DNA from: Streptomyces violaceusniger Tu 4113
GTDB lineage: Bacteria; Actinomycetota; Actinomycetes; Streptomycetales; Streptomycetaceae
DNA length: 64,000 nucleotides
Reading direction: 5' to 3'
Assembly: GCF_000147815.2 (NCBI RefSeq)
Contig: NC_015957.1
Span: 7,068,001 to 7,132,000, forward strand
Shown here: positions 60,654 through 64,000 of the stretch, piece after piece
Layout: each line of letters starts with the position of its first letter
Position numbering within the stretch: position 1 is the stretch's first letter
Notes under the pieces: model-generated
Told to the model about the DNA's origin: nothing
Seen by the model: only the letters and a program-made list of their open reading frames with translations
The model's database searches: none
Position numbers and translations under genes: made by a program

Positions 60654-63572
60654 TCAGCCGGACTGGACATCGCCGGGCTGGACATCGCCGGACCGGACAT
60701 CGCCGGGCTGCGTTTCGGCCTGGATGTCGGCGACGAGCTTCTTCGCCGCCGCCAGCTTCGGCCCGTAGGCCGCGGGATCCGTCGCGTTGAGCGCGGTGAA
60801 GATCTCCACGGCTTCCTGCGCCCGCGCGAGCGCCTGGTCCTTCCGGCCGGACTGCCGCAGGTAGGGGATCGTCGGATACATCAGCCAGTCGCCCAGCCCT
60901 CCGCGATACCTCCCGGGGTTCTCGGTGGCGAGTTGGCGGAGCAGGTCGGTGGCCTCGACGGCACGCTGTGCGCCTTGGCTGTGGTCGGGTTTGCCCCACA
61001 GAGCCTGGGCCAGGTTGATCAGCGTCCAGGCCTTTCGGTAGCGGAGGTCATCAGATCCGGGCTGTTCACCGATCAGCTTGTCGTAGAGGCCGAGGGCCTC
61101 CTGCATGCGAGCGATGGCCTCGTCGTGGCGGCCACTGCCCATCAGATACGTGCCCGCCGGGAACACCAGCCACTGAGCGAGCCCGGGCCGGTAGGTGGGT
61201 GTCCTGGTGGCGAGTTGGCGGAGCAGGTCGGTGGCCTCGACCGCACGCTGTGCGCCTTGGGCATGGTCGGGTTTGCCCCACAGAGCCTGGGCCAGGTTGA
61301 CCAGCGTCCACGCCTTTCGGTAGAGCAGCTCCTCAGCTCCGGGTTGCTCATGGATCAGTGCGTCGTAGAGGCCGAGGGCCTCCTGCATACGGGCGATGGC
61401 CTCATCGTGGTGGCCACTGCCCATCAGGTACGTGCCCGCCGGGAACACCAGCCACTGCGCGAGCGTCGCCCGGAAGCCGGAGTCCAGGGCCACGACCTCG
61501 CGGGCAACGGCGATCGCGTCGGCCGCCCGGGCATTGGCCTCCTCGCGCACCGGGCCCGGCAGGTTCCAGAGGGTCTGGGCCCGCGCCACCAGCGCTCGGG
61601 CGTCCGCGATGCGGGCCGACGCCGTCGGCGTGGCCGTGTCGTAGAAACACGTCTGGAGCCTTGGCACCTCACCGATCTCGCTGCCGAAGTCGACCCGGTA
61701 GAGCGATACGCTCCCAGCCGTCGACGGCGCCGCGGCCGCCAGTTCGGCGTACGACCACCAGGGCTGTCCGAGCCGCTGCGGTGCCGACCACTGGGGCTGC
61801 TGGGGATCCCGGTAGATGGTCTGAACGCGGCTGTCCCGGCCCTGCCAGAACCAGTTGAGCCGCCGGTCCCCGGTCACCGCGGGGACGATCGTGTAGGGCT
61901 CGCCCCAATTGGTGAGGTGCTGCGGGGTGATCTCGGCCGGGGCGCTCCAGCCGCCGTCGTAGTGGATGTTCCACATGGCTCCGAAGGCGCCCTGCCAGAC
62001 CACATCGGCCTTTCCGTCGCCGGTGCCCATGGCGTGGATGGACGACGCGAAGTCTTTCCCGGGGAATTCGGCGATCTGGGCGGGTGCGCTCCACGCGGGG
62101 ACGGGCGCGTGGGAATCGTAGGTGACGCTGTGCACCGTGCGCTCGTTCATGGTCCACACCGCCAGCACCACCCCGGGCGCCGGACAGGCCACCGCGAGGT
62201 CCGAGTTCAGCGAAATGGCGCCTGCCGGGGTCGCCGCCTGCGGTGGCCCCCATGCCCCCTTGGCGTCCTGGAACGCGGCCATCAGCGTGCCGGTGCCATT
62301 GTCCTGCCACATCACGACGACCGAGCCCGGTGAGGCGGCGGCCTCGCCGAACGAGACATCGGTGGTGCCGCCGCTCACCTCGACCGGGGCGTCCAGCCAT
62401 CCGGTCGGCCGGGTGGGGTCGGTGCGCGTGGCGTAGATGCCGCCCTGCTTGCCCCGCATCACCACGGTGATCAGACCCGGCCCCGACGACACGGCGCACG
62501 GCGTGGGTTCCTTTCGCACCGTGTTCTCCGCGCTGATGGCCACCGACGGCTTCCAGGCCGGTGCGGCGGCGGTGGCGTCGTAGGACGTGGTGCGGAGCTG
62601 GTCCTTGTCCGGGTCCCGCCACACCAGCACGGTGTGCCCCGGCCGGTCCGATGCCGCGGCCAGGGTCACGATGCTGTCCGGCACCTCCACCGGGGTCCAG
62701 GGGGACCATCCGGGTGTGCGCGGGTCCTTGGCCCAGTGGGCCACGGTGTCGTGGAGGCCCATGAGTTTGGCCAGACCCGTCCTGACCCGCATATCGGCAC
62801 GCAGCAGATCGGCGTAGTAGGCGCGGGCGTCGTCATACTCGGCCTGCCCTCCCGGACGCCACCCGACTTCGGTGTGCCCCGTGTCGTAGCCGGTGATGTG
62901 GTCCACGCACTGGTGGGCCAGGAAGTAGCTGCCGCGGTTGTCAGGACCGCCCCCGGTATACGGTTCGATGGCCTGGTCGGCGTGTTGGAACACCCAGTCC
63001 AGCCGCGCCGCGTGCCGGGTCAGCTCCTCGCGGGCCAGCCGGTCCTCGCGGTACTGCGGATTGAGACCGGCGATCACGCCGAACCGGACGGTCAGCACAT
63101 AGACGTAGGCGATATACGCCAGCCGGTGATCGAAGACGCTTTCCGGCGCATTCGGATCCGGGCGGTAGAAGTACGAGTCGCCCTCCAGCAGCGTATTCGC
63201 CGCCAGCCGTGAGTTGTTGTCCGCGTTGGACCGCAGCAGGGGGTCCTTGCGCCCGTCGGCGACCCAGGCGCTGAGCTCGTCCATGGCCGTGCGGGCCCGC
63301 CCGCGCAGCCCCTCCAGATCGCGCCGCAGATTGAGGACATACGCCTGCTGCTCGACCCTGACCGCCTGTTTCACGGCCTCGAGCACCTCGTCGAACCGCC
63401 CCTGGAGGGCGACGAAATCCTGGTGCAGCACCTCCAGCCGGGCCAGGATCTGCTCTTCGGGAGTGGGGGTGTGACTGCCGAGGCTGACGAAGGCGACGAT
63501 GCCCTGGTATGCCTCGTACGCCTTCTTGCCGGCTTCATACACCGCCAGTGCGGTGACGATGGGCGTGGCCAT
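60654..63572 (-). CDS. Large coiled-coil / beta-propeller / TPR protein, unrecognised family
   Basis: 972 residues from the ATG at 63572 (GGGGG site upstream); no signal peptide. Residues ~1-100 are helical with a likely coiled coil (VLHQDFVALQGRFDEVLEAV). Residues ~100-280 form an unfamiliar, mostly helical domain with aromatic-rich words (DSYFYRPDPNAPES, FLAHQCVDHITGYD). Residues ~290-640 carry repeated blades of the type TVLVWRDPDKDQL, VVVMWQDNGTGTL, VLAVWTMNERTV and ADVVWQGAFGAM, as in sialidase/lectin-type propellers. Residues ~650-950 are TPR-like, including two nearly identical 94-residue copies. The tail is a G-D-V-Q-P repeat. The layout suggests a binding scaffold or a toxin/effector-like protein; no catalytic residues are recognisable. 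It stands alone. Confidence 0.8.
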   Translation of the reverse strand: MATPIVTALAVYEAGKKAYEAYQGIVAFVSLGSHTPTPEEQILARLEVLHQDFVALQGRFDEVLEAVKQAVRVEQQAYVLNLRRDLEGLRGRARTAMDELSAWVADGRKDPLLRSNADNNSRLAANTLLEGDSYFYRPDPNAPESVFDHRLAYIAYVYVLTVRFGVIAGLNPQYREDRLAREELTRHAARLDWVFQHADQAIEPYTGGGPDNRGSYFLAHQCVDHITGYDTGHTEVGWRPGGQAEYDDARAYYADLLRADMRVRTGLAKLMGLHDTVAHWAKDPRTPGWSPWTPVEVPDSIVTLAAASDRPGHTVLVWRDPDKDQLRTTSYDATAAAPAWKPSVAISAENTVRKEPTPCAVSSGPGLITVVMRGKQGGIYATRTDPTRPTGWLDAPVEVSGGTTDVSFGEAAASPGSVVVMWQDNGTGTLMAAFQDAKGAWGPPQAATPAGAISLNSDLAVACPAPGVVLAVWTMNERTVHSVTYDSHAPVPAWSAPAQIAEFPGKDFASSIHAMGTGDGKADVVWQGAFGAMWNIHYDGGWSAPAEITPQHLTNWGEPYTIVPAVTGDRRLNWFWQGRDSRVQTIYRDPQQPQWSAPQRLGQPWWSYAELAAAAPSTAGSVSLYRVDFGSEIGEVPRLQTCFYDTATPTASARIADARALVARAQTLWNLPGPVREEANARAADAIAVAREVVALDSGFRATLAQWLVFPAGTYLMGSGHHDEAIARMQEALGLYDALIHEQPGAEELLYRKAWTLVNLAQALWGKPDHAQGAQRAVEATDLLRQLATRTPTYRPGLAQWLVFPAGTYLMGSGRHDEAIARMQEALGLYDKLIGEQPGSDDLRYRKAWTLINLAQALWGKPDHSQGAQRAVEATDLLRQLATENPGRYRGGLGDWLMYPTIPYLRQSGRKDQALARAQEAVEIFTALNATDPAAYGPKLAAAKKLVADIQAETQPGDVRSGDVQPGDVQSG
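60900..61463 (-). repeat. Two tandem 282-bp copies within the TPR region
   Basis: Copies 61182-61463 and 60900-61181 encode near-identical 94-residue units, both starting LAQWLVFPAGTYLMGSG and containing HDEAIARMQEALGLYD and GAQRAVEATDLLRQLAT. High nucleotide identity indicates recent duplication. Confidence 0.85.
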
Positions 63573-63719
63573 ATCGGTGTTCCCCCCTCGGACTGTGCCC
63601 CCCGCGGGCACGCCTGAGCCAAGTGAACCACCGGACAAGGACACTTATGGTGGAAATGTCCTTGAGCGCCCCCTCCTGAGCGCCCCCCTGAGCGCGGAGC
63701 GGCCGTGGCGCCGATCGGG

Positions 63720-64000
63720 CTACACCTGGGCGAGGATGCCTCCGTCGACGCGGAACTGTGATCCGGTGAGCCAGCGCGCCCGCTCCGACACCAGGAACGC
63801 GACCAACTCGGCGGCGTCCTCAGGGGTTCCGGGGCGGTTCATCGGCACGTTCAGCCGCGCCGCGAGGCCGCGCTGCGCCTCCTCCAGCGAAACCCCCTGG
63901 CTGTCGGCGATCTTCTGATGGTGCGCGATCGCCCCCGGGGTGGCGATGAAGCCCGGCAGGACACAGACCACCCGCACCCCGGCCGGGCCGACCTCGGCCG
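63720..64000 (-). CDS. Short-chain dehydrogenase/reductase, C-terminal part (5' end outside window)
   Basis: About 93 residues are visible, from an upstream part outside the window to the stop at 63720. AEVGPAGVRVVCVLPGFIAT, NVPMNRPGTPEDAAELVAFL and WLTGSQFRVDGG are standard SDR C-terminal motifs. The sequence is clearly paralogous to the SDR at 57422-58195 (same P-G-F-x-A-T, R-L/H-N-V-P-M and W-L-T-G-x-Q-F-R-V-D-G-G-I words). Confidence 0.88.
   Translation of the reverse strand, partial: AEVGPAGVRVVCVLPGFIATPGAIAHHQKIADSQGVSLEEAQRGLAARLNVPMNRPGTPEDAAELVAFLVSERARWLTGSQFRVDGGILAQV

Overview
The window is high-GC DNA (roughly 70% G+C). Codons end almost exclusively in G or C, starts are often GTG or TTG, genes are tightly packed, and there are many TetR, MarR, PucR, Lrp and AraC regulators, Tat-type leaders and small actinobacterial families (DUF6328- and DUF6411-like). 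Together these point to a Streptomyces-type actinomycete chromosome, probably in a variable arm rather than the core. I saw no rRNA, tRNA, transposase, phage or CRISPR genes. Several gene remnants indicate past deletions.

Layout. 1-3003: secreted polysaccharide-degrading pair (carbohydrate-binding tail of a large hydrolase, then a GH28 enzyme). 3033-10651: a YciO/Sua5 protein, then a double-length Lrp regulator divergent from an amidohydrolase/AbgT transporter operon, an amidase and a threonine-dehydratase-like enzyme. 10731-13760: two TetR/short-chain dehydrogenase pairs, each with clear palindromic operators. 13711-23832: DUF6328-like membrane protein, PucR-type, GlxA/AraC-type, MmyB-type and AraC-type regulators, each beside an oxidoreductase, with a deletion scar at 18.5-19.4 kb.

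23871-34305: the metabolic centrepiece. An RraA-family aldolase and a D-2-hydroxyacid dehydrogenase run leftward; an MHS transporter, 5-oxoprolinase pxpABC, a dehydrogenase, an aminotransferase, a TetR regulator and NADP-glutamate dehydrogenase run rightward. A similar palindrome lies upstream of the transporter and of the dehydrogenase. The gene set fits import and breakdown of a pyroglutamate-like lactam, possibly a 4-hydroxylated one, to pyruvate plus glyoxylate-type products (inference).

34465-45198: aldo/keto reductase, ThuA-like secreted protein, a cyclase/ThDP-enzyme operon, a DUF6411-like peptide, an AI-2E-type transporter, an orphan substrate-binding protein, a DHFR-like protein, a broken secreted-protein gene, a dienelactone hydrolase and an NTF2-like protein. 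45454-47319 is a striking secreted protein made of twelve ~50-residue two-cysteine repeats, with an exact 199-residue higher-order period. Next come a Tat-exported multicopper oxidase and a MarR-controlled oxidoreductase locus that carries a dioxygenase remnant.

51924-56773: a PucR regulator, flavin reductase, acyl-CoA-dehydrogenase-like monooxygenase and amidohydrolase on one strand look like a two-component oxygenase pathway. 57422-64000: SDR/TetR pair, TauE/SafE exporter, AraC regulator, a 972-residue coiled-coil/propeller/TPR protein with a recent internal duplication, and an SDR running off the right edge.
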